DNA of 64,000 nt from Allomyces arbusculus. Its lineage: Eukaryota; Blastocladiomycota; Blastocladiomycetes; Blastocladiales; Blastocladiaceae. The notes beneath the pieces are model-generated. The model searched no databases, was not told where the DNA came from, and saw only the letters and a list, made by a program, of their open reading frames with translations. Positions within the stretch are counted from its first letter, which is position 1; the number at the start of each line of letters is the position of its first letter. This document shows, in pieces, positions 42,767-53,629 of this stretch. Both the position numbers and the translations under genes were made by a program. The stretch is from positions 310,001 through 374,000 of the forward strand of contig JADHYV010000006.1 in the NCBI GenBank assembly GCA_027604705.1, in the 5' to 3' direction.

Positions 42767-43207
42767 CCTATCCTGTCTGTGAATGGAATTCAAAATGAGA
42801 GCACGCTAATGTTGGTCCTCCAGTTGACGGGCTGTTGAATAGCAAAACATGACCAATGCTTCTCACTCCACAAGTGTGTTGCACTGTTCTGTGCTCGTCC
42901 TTTGGATGGACTCCCCTGTCCACACAACCGCATTCATGCCAAGCAATCAGTCTCGTGACTCCTCATCGCTGGCCGGTCACCTCCTTCATGTATCACATGT
43001 TCTTCGCCAAACACAGCGCGAGGAGTGCTTCCTCGACGAAATGTGACCAAACAAGTGACAAAAACGTTCCAGCAATCAGACAAGTCACGCTGATATGACG
43101 TGGTCTCTCCACAAGGACAGGATCGGCTGACAGCACGAGTTGCGGCCAACAAACGCAAAGAACAACGAATTGACCGGCGACATGCTGCACAGCACTCTAT
43201 TCTCACC
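42767..43207. other. Intergenic upstream of the intact ubiquitin-like copy
   Basis: No gene seen. Contains the presumed promoter and 5' UTR of the gene starting at 43208. The open frame extends upstream to 43100 but begins with GTG and carries no conserved sequence. Confidence 0.45.
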
Positions 43208-44305
43208 ATGGCCTCCCGCCCGCGCACCCGCCGCGCGACCGCAGCTGCGGCTGCTGCTGCAGATGAAGCCTCCTTACCCAATGCTGGCCCCGCAACGACG
43301 GTCATCCCTGCTCCGGCGCTGACCAGTGCCGACGAGGCCATTCATTTCCTCGAGGACAACCTGGATTTGGATTCGCTCGCTGTCAACCTCTGCAACGACC
43401 CATACGCCATGCCTGCCGACCTGATTGATTTGGCCATCCATGAGTATCGTCGCTTTTTGGTGCTCAAGGTCGCGCACAATGACGGCCAGGCCGTGTTGCT
43501 CTCGCCAAGCGCCATCATTGATGCTGTTTGGCACGCTCACATTCTCGATACGCGCGCTTACTTGGCCATGAACCAACGGTTGCCGTTCTGGATTCATCAC
43601 GAACCCAAGGGCGCGTGGGTCGCTGATTCCATGAACCGTACGCGTCGACTCAATAACACTCTCGCTTGCTACCGCGCGCGGTGGGGCGAGCCGCCCGCGA
43701 CTGTTTGGGACGAGGAGCGCCCCGCGCCAGTGCAGTTGAACGTGCCAGCACCACCTGCAGCTGCACCGATTGCACTGCCGCAAGAAACCCACGACCACGA
43801 CCGTCCCACCCATGGGGAAGCACCAATGCAGATCTTCGTCCAGAAGCTGACTGGAAAGAGGCTTGCGTTTCATGTTTTCTCGTCTGATTCTATTGATCGA
43901 GTCCACCAAATGATCTTCGAGTCTGAGGGCATTCCTATCAAACAACAGCGTCTGATCTGGTCGGGTAAGCAACTCGAAGTTAGTCGTTCCATCTCTGAGT
44001 ATAACATCCCGAATGAGGGTGTCCTGCATTTGGTCCTCAGGCTCTTGACTGGAATTGCATTGTCATCTGAAAATGACGCTGCACTCATCAGGCGAATACA
44101 AGTGTGTCTCCGTTTTTTTTGTCGAGACGTCGAAACAACAATATGGTTTTTTCAATGGACCTCTTCCGCTTCCCATTTACGTCCCACCATGGCCGTACTT
44201 GAGATTGGGTCACATTTTGCTTGGTTGACAAAGAAAGGCGCAGTTGAGATAACACGGCACAACTATACCACCTCGAGCTTTCAAAGGACCCAAGCGACAC
44301 GTTAA
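43208..44305 (+). CDS. WHAH-domain protein with ubiquitin-like domain (copy f, intact)
   Basis: Single-exon protein of 365 residues. The head domain (about 42-165) has [55 protein letters not shown] (WHAH at 108-111), HHEPKGAW and [14 protein letters not shown]. After a Pro/Ala linker comes a clear ubiquitin-like domain at 207-282: [36 protein letters not shown] and [19 protein letters not shown]. The pattern follows ubiquitin residue for residue. The end is LLTG where ubiquitin has RGG, and about 83 more residues follow, so release of a conjugatable ubiquitin is unlikely. The tail after the domain is not conserved and may be 3' UTR read through a lost stop or unspliced sequence. Function unknown. 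Confidence 0.75.
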   Translation: MASRPRTRRATAAAAAAADEASLPNAGPATTVIPAPALTSADEAIHFLEDNLDLDSLAVNLCNDPYAMPADLIDLAIHEYRRFLVLKVAHNDGQAVLLSPSAIIDAVWHAHILDTRAYLAMNQRLPFWIHHEPKGAWVADSMNRTRRLNNTLACYRARWGEPPATVWDEERPAPVQLNVPAPPAAAPIALPQETHDHDRPTHGEAPMQIFVQKLTGKRLAFHVFSSDSIDRVHQMIFESEGIPIKQQRLIWSGKQLEVSRSISEYNIPNEGVLHLVLRLLTGIALSSENDAALIRRIQVCLRFFCRDVETTIWFFQWTSSASHLRPTMAVLEIGSHFAWLTKKGAVEITRHNYTTSSFQRTQATR

Positions 44306-44416
44306 CACCTACTCTTCTTCTGCCGTGTACGCATCCCAGCCGAAACGAGTCACTCTCTCAAGCTCAAATTCCGTGTCCCACGAAAAAATGTTCCCGCTAG
44401 TCAAAACCGTCAGCTT

Positions 44417-44430
44417 CCCCCCCCCCCCCC
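44417..44430 (+). repeat. C14 homopolymer tract
   Basis: Run of 14 C in the short intergenic stretch after the ubiquitin-like copy. It is one of several long C tracts in the window (12779-12795, 39247-39258, 56000-56018), all on the plus strand. Confidence 0.8.
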
Positions 44431-44491
44431 AGTCCAGCGTCGCCGACCCCCATCCAACAGCAGAGCAATAATGCGCCCTGCTGGGTCTGGA

Positions 44492-45501
44492 TCAAGGATC
44501 GAACGAACTGATGTCGAGGAAACGCAGAGTGGCTGGCAATGCGTCGATCCATTGTGTCGCTTCATTCATCTTGCGGTTGTTGGCGGCAGTGAGCGTTTCG
44601 CAGAGTTGGCGAGAATGAATCAGGGAGCGACGCGATCTGGTTTCGTCAGAGTCGCAGCGACTGCAGGCCGCTTGGCAAGTCCGGCCAAATGGCTTCGAGG
44701 TCATTTAACGTGAGCGCGTTGTCATACAAGTCAAGAACACGGAGCAACGGTGGCAGTGCCCAATCATCGTCAAAGTTATCATCGGTCGCAATCACTTCGC
44801 CTGGAAGGCACTCGGTGATGGTGGGCGACGTGAGCGCTGGAGATTTTGTCGAGCTGGCCGAGCGATGAGAGCCGGACACTTTGTTCGAGAAGCGACTTGT
44901 TGAACTCGGACTTGACCCAGGCACGTCGATTCCGCCCGCGCATGTGCAATGACCGAAGCGTTAGGGATGCAAAATGCCGCGTGATTGGTGCAATTACTTG
45001 ATCCGGCCACGCTGAGACGTTGCGGTTGAGCGACAAGAGCAGCTTGGGCAAAATACGGATCAGGTAGAGGAGATGCAACTTTGTACTCAATCGAAGTGAC
45101 CTCTTGATCGGAAAGAACATGCATCTGAACTAAGAGCTTGTCACGAAAAGGGCGCACGCCTTGCACGAGTGGCTCGTGTGGCGCAACCATGGAAATGTCA
45201 GAGGCGACGTTCAGTGAAACTGATTGCCGTCAAGAATGGGAGTCGAGCAAGAGCTTTTGATAGCGCGGGACTACTGCGGACACCCACATCGTTGGGGAAA
45301 GGCTTCCGCAAGCAAGTGCGAGTGCACGGACGGGTTGCAGTCGCGCAGACCAGAACTCGCTTCCGGGACGTCGTCGTAGGTCAGCAGGGCCCAAGAGCAA
45401 ATCTGTTCAATCAATTCGTCGGGCAGACACTCGAATTGCGTGCGGGCTGACGCCGGGAAATGGCCGCGGCGTCGTTTCAAGTTGAGCGTCATTCTCGCCA
45501 T
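44492..45501 (-). pseudogene. F-box/LRR copy 6 on the minus strand, internally deleted and frameshifted
   Basis: Begins with an intact F-box-like start: ATG at 45501, then ECLPDELIEQICSWALL. The next recognisable pieces come from the second half of the family: VSAWPDQVIAPITRHFASL, RLSSLGQLDK, LPPLLRVLDLYDNALTL, LPSGLQSLRL and ATQWIDALPATLRFLDIS. They lie in at least three different frames. The middle of the protein (about 250 residues between F-box and LRRs) is missing. This is the only copy on the minus strand and is about 27 kb from the main array. Confidence 0.7.
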
Positions 45502-45671
45502 TTTTCGGCACGATCGGTCATGGCTCTAAATGCGACTTTTGCGTGCACAAGTTGTTTGGCTCCTTGGCAGACCGGAAATCTCTGACAACATTGTCGATGC
45601 TACGGGCCAATGACCAGCTCTCGCGGGGCTTGCCGTCGTACTCGACCTCCAGCACTCCCCATACAAGCTTC

Positions 45672-46415
45672 ATGCACGCTGCTTCGCCATGGCATCTCGA
45701 CCTCGCAAGCGCCAGGCAACATCTCGAGCACGATCTTGACCTGGATTCGCTCGCTGCCAGCTTGCGGAACGAATCGCACGCTTCTGTTCCCGTCGTCGAA
45801 TTTGAGCTTGCTCTCCACGAATATTGCCTGTCCTTGGTCCTCAAAGTCGCGCACAACGACAGTCAGGCCTTGCTACTCTCACCAAGGGCTGTTATCGATG
45901 CTGTTTGGTACGCGCATTTCTCGACACTCGCTCCTACTTGGCCATGAATCAACGCCTGCCGTGTTTTTTTTTTTTTTTTTTTTGGGTCCATCACGAGCCC
46001 AAGGGCGCATTGATCGCTGACCTTGCGAACCGCACACGCCGATTCGAGAACGCGCTTGTGTGCTACCACGTCCGGTGGGGCGAGCCCCCCGCCGCGATTT
46101 GGGACGAGACGCAAGCTATGTTGACTCCATTGGTGCTGCTTACTTCGACTTGGGTGACCCCCTCGCCATCGCGATTGGGAGAGTGCAAGAGGACCAAACT
46201 GCAGATCAGCATTCGCAACTTGAAGGGCCAGCATTTCCCGGTTTTCGTGCTCCCGTCGGACACGATTTGTCACGTCAAGGAGGTGTACCATCGGCACGGT
46301 TGGTCATTGCCGGGAGGGGCCATCTTTTCGCGATGGGAATCGGATTTCCGAAGACCGTGTGATGGGGGACCTTGATCTTGAAGAAGGAGACCTCTTGGAT
46401 GCCCTGGAAGTGTAA
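45672..46415 (+). pseudogene. WHAH-family copy g with SUMO-like tail, broken, with T20 insertion
   Basis: The head domain starts at MHAASPWHLD and reads [33 protein letters not shown] and VIDAVWYAHF, where WHAH has become WYAH. It then continues in another frame with [12 protein letters not shown] and HHEPKGALIADLANRTRR. A T20 run at 45964-45983 replaces the few bases joining RLP to the HHEP segment. The tail has LQISIRNLKGQHFPVFVLP and KEVYHRHG, and after two more frame changes DLDLEEGDLLDALEV, which resembles the end of SUMO-type domains. Several breaks make this a pseudogene. Confidence 0.65.
45964..45983 (+). repeat. T20 homopolymer inside a pseudogene
   Basis: Twenty consecutive T between the codons for RLP and for the HHEP segment of the WHAH-family copy. 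The intact paralog has only a short TTCTGGATT sequence here. Confidence 0.85.
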
Positions 46416-46898
46416 TGTGGCTGCTGATGGATTGTCATTATGGATTCATGTCATTCTCTGCCCCGAATGCATCGCCTGGCACGTTTCACTGAGCGAATTC
46501 ATCGAACTCTGCGATTACTGACCTCAGCACCTTTCGAGTCTGATCATCATGCCCTTTGCGTGCAACTTCTTTGCATTCAGCGCATCGCAAGCTGTAAGTG
46601 GGCACGCGCGAGGATTGAGCTGCTCAAGATTTACCAACATGCTGACAGCAACTGGCAGCAGGCACGCTCACAAGCAAGGAGGCTCAAGATTTTGTGTTTT
46701 GAAGACAGATCTTTCTTTGAAGGTCGCAATGTTGCGGCGAGGGCGCTCAGCAATAAGTGGATGAACAGAACAGCGTCGATGGCGTTGTGCATGTTGAATT
46801 CATTTCTGCCTCTCAGGTAATCCCGATTCCCCACGAACCTGCTTGAAGTGCTCTTCCACTCCCCTCAATACTTTCGCCAACACCCCATCCTCGTGCCA
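46416..46898. other. Intergenic, nothing recognised
   Basis: Short ORFs only; this is the convergent junction between the plus-strand WHAH copy and the minus-strand gene cluster. Confidence 0.45.
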
Positions 46899-49800
46899 CT
46901 ACTTCTCCACCCACCGCTCCCGCAATCGCTCATACGCCTCGGCCAACACCGGCAACCCCATGACCAACACTTGCTGAAACTCGCAGGACGCGAGCCGCCT
47001 TTCGCACGCATACGCGACACACGCCTGTGCGACTGCACCGATCGCGTCGCACTGCGGGTACTGCTGCATGACCGCCGGAAACAACGCATGGTACGCGGCA
47101 TGCGGGTGCGGGACCGGGACCGGGCCAGCCACGAAAGCGCCCCCGACGGGGTCATCGATACGCCGTTTCTTGGCATTCGGCGCCTCTACGACTGCGTCGG
47201 CGGTACGCCGCAGCGACAACGAGCCCCTGGACCGTGCTGCCACCCCAGCAGGCGTGGTCGGGAGCCGCACGAGCGACAGCGGCACGTTTCTCTCAAACTC
47301 GTTGATTTTCGCGACAAGCGCCGCGAGGTCGAGCCCTTGGAACGGGTAGATGCCCGCGGCGTACATGGCGCGCTCCGTTACGCTCGGCGCCACGGCCATC
47401 ACGTCAAACACGTACGGCAGGACCATGGCGAGGATCGCGAGGTTCGGGTCGGTGCCGGGGAGCGGCGCTGGGAAAACTGCCAGCGACCCGGAAATGGACG
47501 TGACGAGTGCTGTGGCCAGTTTCTTGGTGAATGTTGGCGTAAGTGTGGAGGCAAGTGGTAGAGCGGGTTCGGTCGGGCTATGCGGTGCGACGAGCTCGAA
47601 GTGCGTGTAGGTCGGATCGTGCGGCGCGACGAGATCGAGCAGGGTGAAGCGTAGCGGGTTCGGGGCCGGTAGTGGAGCGAGAGAGATGGGTGGAGACAGA
47701 ACTTGGGTCGCAGCGAGCGCCGCGTGATCCATTCGTGCCGAATAGACGGGATCCGGCACCACTCGCGGCAGCAGGGGCCCATCGACCGCCAAACCGGTTT
47801 GCTCGCCAATCCACGGTGGAGACGACGCTGGAGAGATGTTCGAGGAGCGAGGTGGAGTGATCGTCGCCGCGGGGTCCAGGTCAAAGACGGGCAACGGCAT
47901 CTCGGCGTCCGACAGGACACGCACGCTCGGAGACAACGACGCGACCGGAAAGATTGGCGGTTCGAGTTCCGGGATCAACGAATTCTGCTTGGTCGGTTCC
48001 GGTGTGCACTCGAGGCTGGGGAGTGCGGGTGCAGCGGAATCGACGCGCGAAATGGGCACGTCTGCAGCTCTTGTGTCAGCGACGGCAGGTGGAAAGTTTG
48101 CGTCGCACCGTGCCGATTCAGGTTGCGAGTCGGTCGGTTCCTGCGGTGCGGGGAACAATGCGGAAAGCAGGAAAGCAGGTGGCAAGACTGCCGTATTTTC
48201 ATCTGTGCACGCCATCGTCTCGGAACCCGAAAGCGCGCCTCGCGCAGTCCGCGCGCTCGCAGTCTGCGCCTTTGTGCGCGTTGAATAGCGCGCGCGAGCC
48301 GTGGCGCGACGTGCAGGACGTGCGAGAGTTGCAGAGGACGACGCAGCCGGTTTCGACGAGTTGCGGAGTTGAGCGAGCTGGGTCCGCGTGCGCATCAGCT
48401 CAACCAACAAGGCGCAGCGGGCGCCGGTTGGAGGCAGGGGAAACACGGTCGTGGACCCGTCATTGACCAATGCTGCCGTGAACCACGTTTCGTCGTCTTC
48501 TGCAGGAACATGATGCGGCAACTCCATTGGCGGGATCGATACAGTTGTGTTCTCGTCAAGGGTAGCCGGCAGCGTCGGAGGCGAGACAAACAAGTTATCT
48601 GATAGCATGGCACTCGCGAGTTGGCCGAGCATCGACAAGGACCGGAATGGCGGCGGCGGAGGTAACGGCGAGGCACGTGTGGGAGTGTGATCCGGTGTCT
48701 CGTGCTCCTGAACCGGAAATAACGGAGACCACAGAGCGTCAAGAGTCGGCGAGGGGGACGGGGTCCTAGAAGACGCAGCTGACGAGCAGCGCGACACGGC
48801 AATGGGCGTAGGCGTCATCGGAATGTCCGCGTCGCTGCAAATAGAGTCGGTGAAAAGCGGCGAGAGACAGTGCAGTGGATCAGGTTGAACCGACAGCGAA
48901 ATGCGAGGCAAGGGCGACCAATCAGACTCGGACGCGTCGTCGAAGTCGTCTTTTTCGTCCTCGTCCTCTTCCTCAATGTCGCCCCCCTTGCTCCGTTCGT
49001 CGGCAAATGCGGGATGATCGCAAACGGGGTCGATCGACTCATGAGCGCCATCCACGTCACAGCAAAGACTGTCGTCTCTAGGCGCGAAGAATTCCACAGT
49101 CCCGATCGGCTCTGAGCGCAATGACTCGCGAACAAGATCGGCCGCTTCCCCTTGCTCGGTTGGTTCTGCTGCGATACAGGCCGCCCCGCGCTTCCTGGGC
49201 GGGACCCGACGAGTCCGTGGTGCCGGAGCGGAACGACCAGACGTGCGCGCGCTTGGGCGCTTCGCAGCCTGCCGCGCAGGTGAGCCGAGATCAAGATGAG
49301 CTGATGCAGCAGTGTACGACGCCGATACCGCCCGACGCGTCTGGCTCCGTGTGCGAATCGATGCAGGTGGCAGCGCTGTGGCCTTCTGCACTTTCACACA
49401 GAATCAGCCCTCATCCACATCATTGGATGTCACCAAACCAACAAGTGAGGTCAACGCACCTTCGCCATGGCCGCAACGTTGAACCGCACTTTGCTTGCCA
49501 CCCTTCCACGCAAAAACGGATTCGGGACCGAGTACTCTTTGCCTGTCGCGCGCGGCACCCACCCCGTCTCGATCAGCGGCGACATAGAGCCCGCAATCGT
49601 ATCGTCAATCCAAAGCGCGATCATGGCACGCACGTCTTGCTGCAGCTGCGCATTCGTGAGAAGTGTGGTCGGGTCCGCCTTGAACGTTGGCAAGCGGCGA
49701 GCCAGAGCACGGTACAACTTCATGGGCCGCAACCGAGGCGTAGGCTTGTAGGGCTGCGCAAGCTGGATCGTATCCACGTCCATGGCGAGCACCGCCTGGT

Positions 49801-50002
49801 CGAGGCGCTGCATAATGTAATCGAGCAGTGACTCGCGCGCTTCGGGCGTACGAAATTCCCACTCGCCGGTTGAGAGGTTCTTGGCCCGGTGCGCAACCTC
49901 GAGAGCAGCAAAGAGGGCATTGGTTGCGGCATAGAAATGCACGCGCGTCAAGTCAAAGTTGGCCGTGGAACTCGCGGCTTCAAAGGATGGATCGTCGCGC
50001 AT
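46899..50002 (-). CDS. Orphan protein of about 1009 residues, probably nuclear
   Basis: Two exons on the minus strand, 50002..49460 and 49385..46899. The 74-base intron (GTGCGT...GTGCAG) joins AAMAK to KATALPPAS. The second exon lacks any ATG at its start, which supports the splice. The N-terminal 180 residues are mixed helical (RLDQAVLAMDVDTIQLAQPY, DVRAMIALWIDDTIAGSMSP). A long disordered middle follows: Ser/Pro/Thr-rich, with an acidic run (DIEEEDEDEKDDFDD) and an Arg/Ala/Thr basic patch. The C-terminal region (about 840-1005) has LPYVFDVMAVAPSVTERAM, YPFQGLDLAALVAKINEFE, a basic KKRRIDD and EFQQVLVMGLPVLAEAYERL. The same C-terminal order recurs in the gene at 52661. The basic motif suggests nuclear import. 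I recognise no known domain. Confidence 0.65.
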
Positions 50003-50929
50003 CGTAACTTGGTCGCTTCAAGCGTCGTTTGCAGCGAGTGGAGATGGCGCGCCGTTATTCTGATAGTTGCAGGTGGTGGTGGATTTGCGAGAGCACTTCA
50101 GTCTTAAATGTGTTGTCAAGCAACCATTGACAGGTTGCTGTTCTGGCGTTACTCAAATCAGCGCAAGAGCACCAGTCACAGCCAACCCTGGCTGGAGCCT
50201 TCAAGCCCAAATCAATCTCTAACAAGGTCCGCTGTGCAGCTGCTTGTGGGGAGAAGACATGTGTTGCAATCCTTCGTTCATGGATCTTTTCGGCGAGTGA
50301 TTGTGTTGGATCTCACAGAACTGGCCCTGCAGCCAAACGTTCTGGTCTGATGTGGAGGTGCGGAGCTGCGAGGCAACAAGGATGCCTGCAGGGAAGAGCA
50401 TCGAAGCAAAACGAAATCAGCGGCGACAAAAAGTGATTATTCAACCAGATTCGGGCATGCGGCAACGAATTAGATGCTCATGAAAGAACATTGGTCCTCG
50501 GCGCACTGCATTCCAATCGTGCACACAGGCTCGTATTCTAGGCAAGCGCAAGCTCACATGGTAATCGACGAGATAGCCCGCGCTAGTTGACGGAACTCCA
50601 GGCAAGGGCGCCTCATTCACATTCGTGTCGCCAACACGAGGTTTCTTGGGCGCGCACTGTAATAGTGAAGCGTAGTCCCCCTGGCCCTGGCCCATGCCTG
50701 GGTGCTAAGCATCACAACTCGCGGGTGTATTCGGATCCGAACTAACGCAAACTCGGTAAGAAACTCCGGACCTCAATAATGCGTCGTGGTGATAGCAAGC
50801 GTTACCAGCATTCTGGGAATCATGCGGGATGCTGACGACAAAGAGAAAGTTGTTCGCTCATCGATTGCACTGCCAAGAGACTGCCAACGGCCCGCGGCCT
50901 TGATCGCAACTTCAATGGACGTCATGTAC
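50003..50929. other. Intergenic, nothing recognised
   Basis: About 930 bases of near-average composition with short ORFs only. Includes the presumed promoter of the orphan gene. Confidence 0.45.
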
Positions 50930-51862
50930 TTATAGATATCCTCCAACAGCGACTAGCTCAAGCGTACTTGCATCACCGCATTCCGAAGCCAGGCCCACAA
51001 CGCGGCCAATATTACCACTCCAGCCGGCGAGCGCTTGCAACGACATGAATCGTGGCCCCACATTAGGCACTTGGACCAGGAGCGCGATCTGGTTTGGTGC
51101 AGCCACAAGCACGACCCAAACTGCGACCGCATCGTCGACATGGTTTGTCATGCCAATGCGCAATTCATTGGCCGCAATCCACGCCGCCGCACCAGCGCTC
51201 TTGACGCGAAATGCGCCCAGTGTCAAATGTGGCTCAAAAACCCATTGCGCCAAGCCATTCTGCGGATCCGTCAACGCTGCTGGCGCCACCGCAAGAGATG
51301 CGTTCGACAACTGGACAAGCGACGAAGACGAACTGTGCCGGATCCAGACTTTCCGGTCGATAAACGGGAACCACTTCAGGGGCATGCCATCTTGCAACAC
51401 TTCAAAACTGGCTTGTGGCGTGTACTCTTTTGAGGCCTGAGCACCAGACCAGTAGACCGACATTGTCACGGGCAACTCGCCAGTTACAAACGCACCCACC
51501 GATGTCAGCAATGCAATGCGGCCAGGACGGTTTGAGGTCAGAACCAAGCGGAACCGCTGCTCGTCAGTTTGAACGAGGGCCACCTTGTCCAGGTACCCGT
51601 CCTCAGCACGCGCGCTGATATACTCGTTCCGCCAGTGCGATCGAATGGTCCAGTGGCCACGGCCAAGAGCCTGGAATTGCCAGCGCTCCCACTGATTGTT
51701 CCAGGAACTGCAGGCAATGTCGTACTGCCACCCGAGCATGAGGCACGTTGGGCTACCTTTGGCCACTGCCGCAAGGTAAAATCCAGTCTCGGTCTTGAGC
51801 GAGACGAAAGCGGGAAGTGGAGGCAAAGGAAGAAGCGGGATCGCATTTCCAATGACGCCCAC
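50930..51862 (-). CDS. Beta-trefoil (fascin-like) domain protein
   Basis: Open frame of 310 codons with regularly spaced Trp/Phe and Gly motifs typical of beta-trefoil proteins. The main segments are FVSLKTETGFYLAAVAKG, WERWQFQALGRGHWTIRS, WRNEYISARAEDGYLDKVAL, RFRLVLTSNRPGRIALLT and FMSLQALAGWSGNIGRVVGL. About two trefoils fit. The pattern of displayed sequence, WE.W then Y(I/V)SA is close to fascin-like and FRG1-like domains, which bind actin, and to sugar-binding trefoils. The frame begins with GTG and no ATG. It stays open upstream to an AG at about 51911, so a short first exon with the true start is probably missing from this model. Confidence 0.55.
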   Translation of the reverse strand: MGVIGNAIPLLPLPPLPAFVSLKTETGFYLAAVAKGSPTCLMLGWQYDIACSSWNNQWERWQFQALGRGHWTIRSHWRNEYISARAEDGYLDKVALVQTDEQRFRLVLTSNRPGRIALLTSVGAFVTGELPVTMSVYWSGAQASKEYTPQASFEVLQDGMPLKWFPFIDRKVWIRHSSSSSLVQLSNASLAVAPAALTDPQNGLAQWVFEPHLTLGAFRVKSAGAAAWIAANELRIGMTNHVDDAVAVWVVLVAAPNQIALLVQVPNVGPRFMSLQALAGWSGNIGRVVGLASECGDASTLELVAVGGYL

Positions 51863-52660
51863 ACTATGTGTAGCGTCCAGGCAAATGTTAGTTCGTGATG
51901 CATTTCTCTACATGGGCCAGAGATGCAGAAGCGCACTCCGAAGCAATGGGGTTGTCACTGTTGCTATCACTATTGTGGGCTTCAGCAGACGGCGCTATGG
52001 CGTGACGTTCGCTGGGTCCAATCGTTGTGGCAAACCGGGGCCCTTGCCGAGCCGTATCGCCAACACTACGGCGATTCATCAAATATCTTTCGTTATGCTG
52101 CAGCGTATTGGCGTGAAAGTTGCAATGCCGACACCGAATGGAACAGGGCTGACCTGTCTGACGGGAACGTGCCAGGAAGCAAGTCGAGGAAGTGCATCGT
52201 GTGCGATACGAGCGCTCAAGGAGGACTTGAATGGAGAAGAACGTGCAGGGTTAGCCCACGGGTACGTGCATGTTTTTATAGTCGTCAAATGATGGTTCGC
52301 TTGATCGCCATCCCACCATGTCATGAACAGCCTGTTTCGACATCCACATCAGTTGCGCAGTGATTGTTCCTTTGATCATGCTCGGCGTGGCTGTTCTGAT
52401 GTGTGGCCATGCATGCATCAAACTTTTGAGCCATGAACTTGCTTTGCGCATTTTCAACGGCACGTGTGGTCACTTGACGGCAATTGACGTGGTTGTGATC
52501 AAGCCTCCACTGACGTCGTGACCAGCTTCAAGCCCCCAGAGCACATCTACACTCAGGGGCATAATTATGTTTTCCCCCCTCATCCTTAATCGGTTATGTT
52601 GCTGCGTTTATCAAATACAAGCGGCCGTGGTGCACACTCACATTTGGCTCAGAAACGAAT
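51863..52660. other. Intergenic; probably contains the missing 5' exon of the trefoil gene
   Basis: No independent gene is convincing. The minus-strand segment near 51863-51911 continues the trefoil frame (RTNICLDATHSVGV) and is preceded by CATGTAG, a possible acceptor. The ATG-bearing exon was not found. Confidence 0.35.
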
Positions 52661-53629
52661 TCACATTTCCAACTCCTCAATCCATGCATCCATAGCCTCA
52701 GCTACAAAATCACTCTCCAACAACACGTCCTGGCTCCCGTCCGCCCAGCGCACATCCAGCAACCGACGCGCTACTGCCATGACCGGCATCCCGAACCGCA
52801 ACACGTGGCGGAACGTGCCCAACGACCAGCGCTTGTCGGCCGAGTACCCGGCGCACTGCCGACTAGTCGCACGAACGCGCGCGTGTTCGGGGTGCACGTG
52901 TAAGTGCACGACCAGTTCGGCAAAGTACGCGGCGACTGTCGCGGGAACGTCAGAGGAGGGAACGACCATGAGCGGTGAGGCAAATAGGGAGCCGAACGGC
53001 GTGACCAGGCCGAACGCGTCGCTGCTGGAACGCACGCGGCGCTTTTTGGCGGGCCTGCCGGGTGGGGAAGCATGGGAAGACCACGGCGAGTACGTGGGTT
53101 CCGTGGGCGAGGGCAACGAAGCCGCGTCCGGGTCATTGGATGCACTGAAGGCCATGTCGCGTGCGCCAAACATCGGTGTTGTCGGGAACGGCAGTGACGC
53201 GGAAGAGTCGGCAACGGTCCATGTCGGTAGCTCCCGGACAAAGTCGTCGAGCATCGCCAAGAACAATTTGACGGGAATGCCCTGGAACGCGTAGTCGCCC
53301 GCCGCGTGCATGGCTATTTCAGAGACGTCGCCCGCGGACGCCGCCAGGAGCTCGGTAACGTAAGGTAGGACGTGGTGGAAGGGAGAGAGACTCGGACAAA
53401 TCTGGCCCGACGACAATAATTGCGCAGTGAGGACTGTGCTAAAAATAGCGGAAACAAGAGCCGCGGCGAGCCGCTCCACCATGGCCGTGTCAGGTGTGGT
53501 GGAATTGTTGAGGCAAGAATTCAGCGTGTAGGAAGGACCGGCGGATGCAGCAGTGAAAGCGGCCGACGAAGGAGCAGACGATGGTGCACGAGTCGGGGCG
53601 GACGTGCCGCGAGAAGACAACGTCGGCAC
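52661..53629 (-). CDS. Orphan protein paralogous to the C-terminus of the 46899 gene
   Basis: Open frame of 322 codons; the first ATG is at 53482 (274 residues). It shares motif order with the end of the orphan at 46899. A helical stretch, MVERLAAALVSAIFSTVL, is followed by LPYVTELLAASAGDVSEIAM, YAFQGIPVKLFLAMLDDF, a basic KKRRVR and TFRHVLRFGMPVMAVARRLL. Sequence identity is modest but continuous. The 5' end is unresolved: the frame opens upstream of the ATG with Thr/Ser/Ala-rich sequence. An overlapping frame to 54192 (SDDEIEIYRARPRRVES and NSFCIFIDDDGEGNLAVL) may be its first exon, but no GT-AG pair in the right phase joins them. Both orphans carry a basic cluster and flank the trefoil gene on the same strand. 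Confidence 0.5.
   Translation of the reverse strand: MPTLSSRGTSAPTRAPSSAPSSAAFTAASAGPSYTLNSCLNNSTTPDTAMVERLAAALVSAIFSTVLTAQLLSSGQICPSLSPFHHVLPYVTELLAASAGDVSEIAMHAAGDYAFQGIPVKLFLAMLDDFVRELPTWTVADSSASLPFPTTPMFGARDMAFSASNDPDAASLPSPTEPTYSPWSSHASPPGRPAKKRRVRSSSDAFGLVTPFGSLFASPLMVVPSSDVPATVAAYFAELVVHLHVHPEHARVRATSRQCAGYSADKRWSLGTFRHVLRFGMPVMAVARRLLDVRWADGSQDVLLESDFVAEAMDAWIEELEM

Noticed and set aside
44480-44520. tRNA-like B-box (GTTCGATCC on the minus strand)
   Set aside because: No matching acceptor stem, A box or anticodon arm is found, and the bases lie at the end of an F-box/LRR relic.
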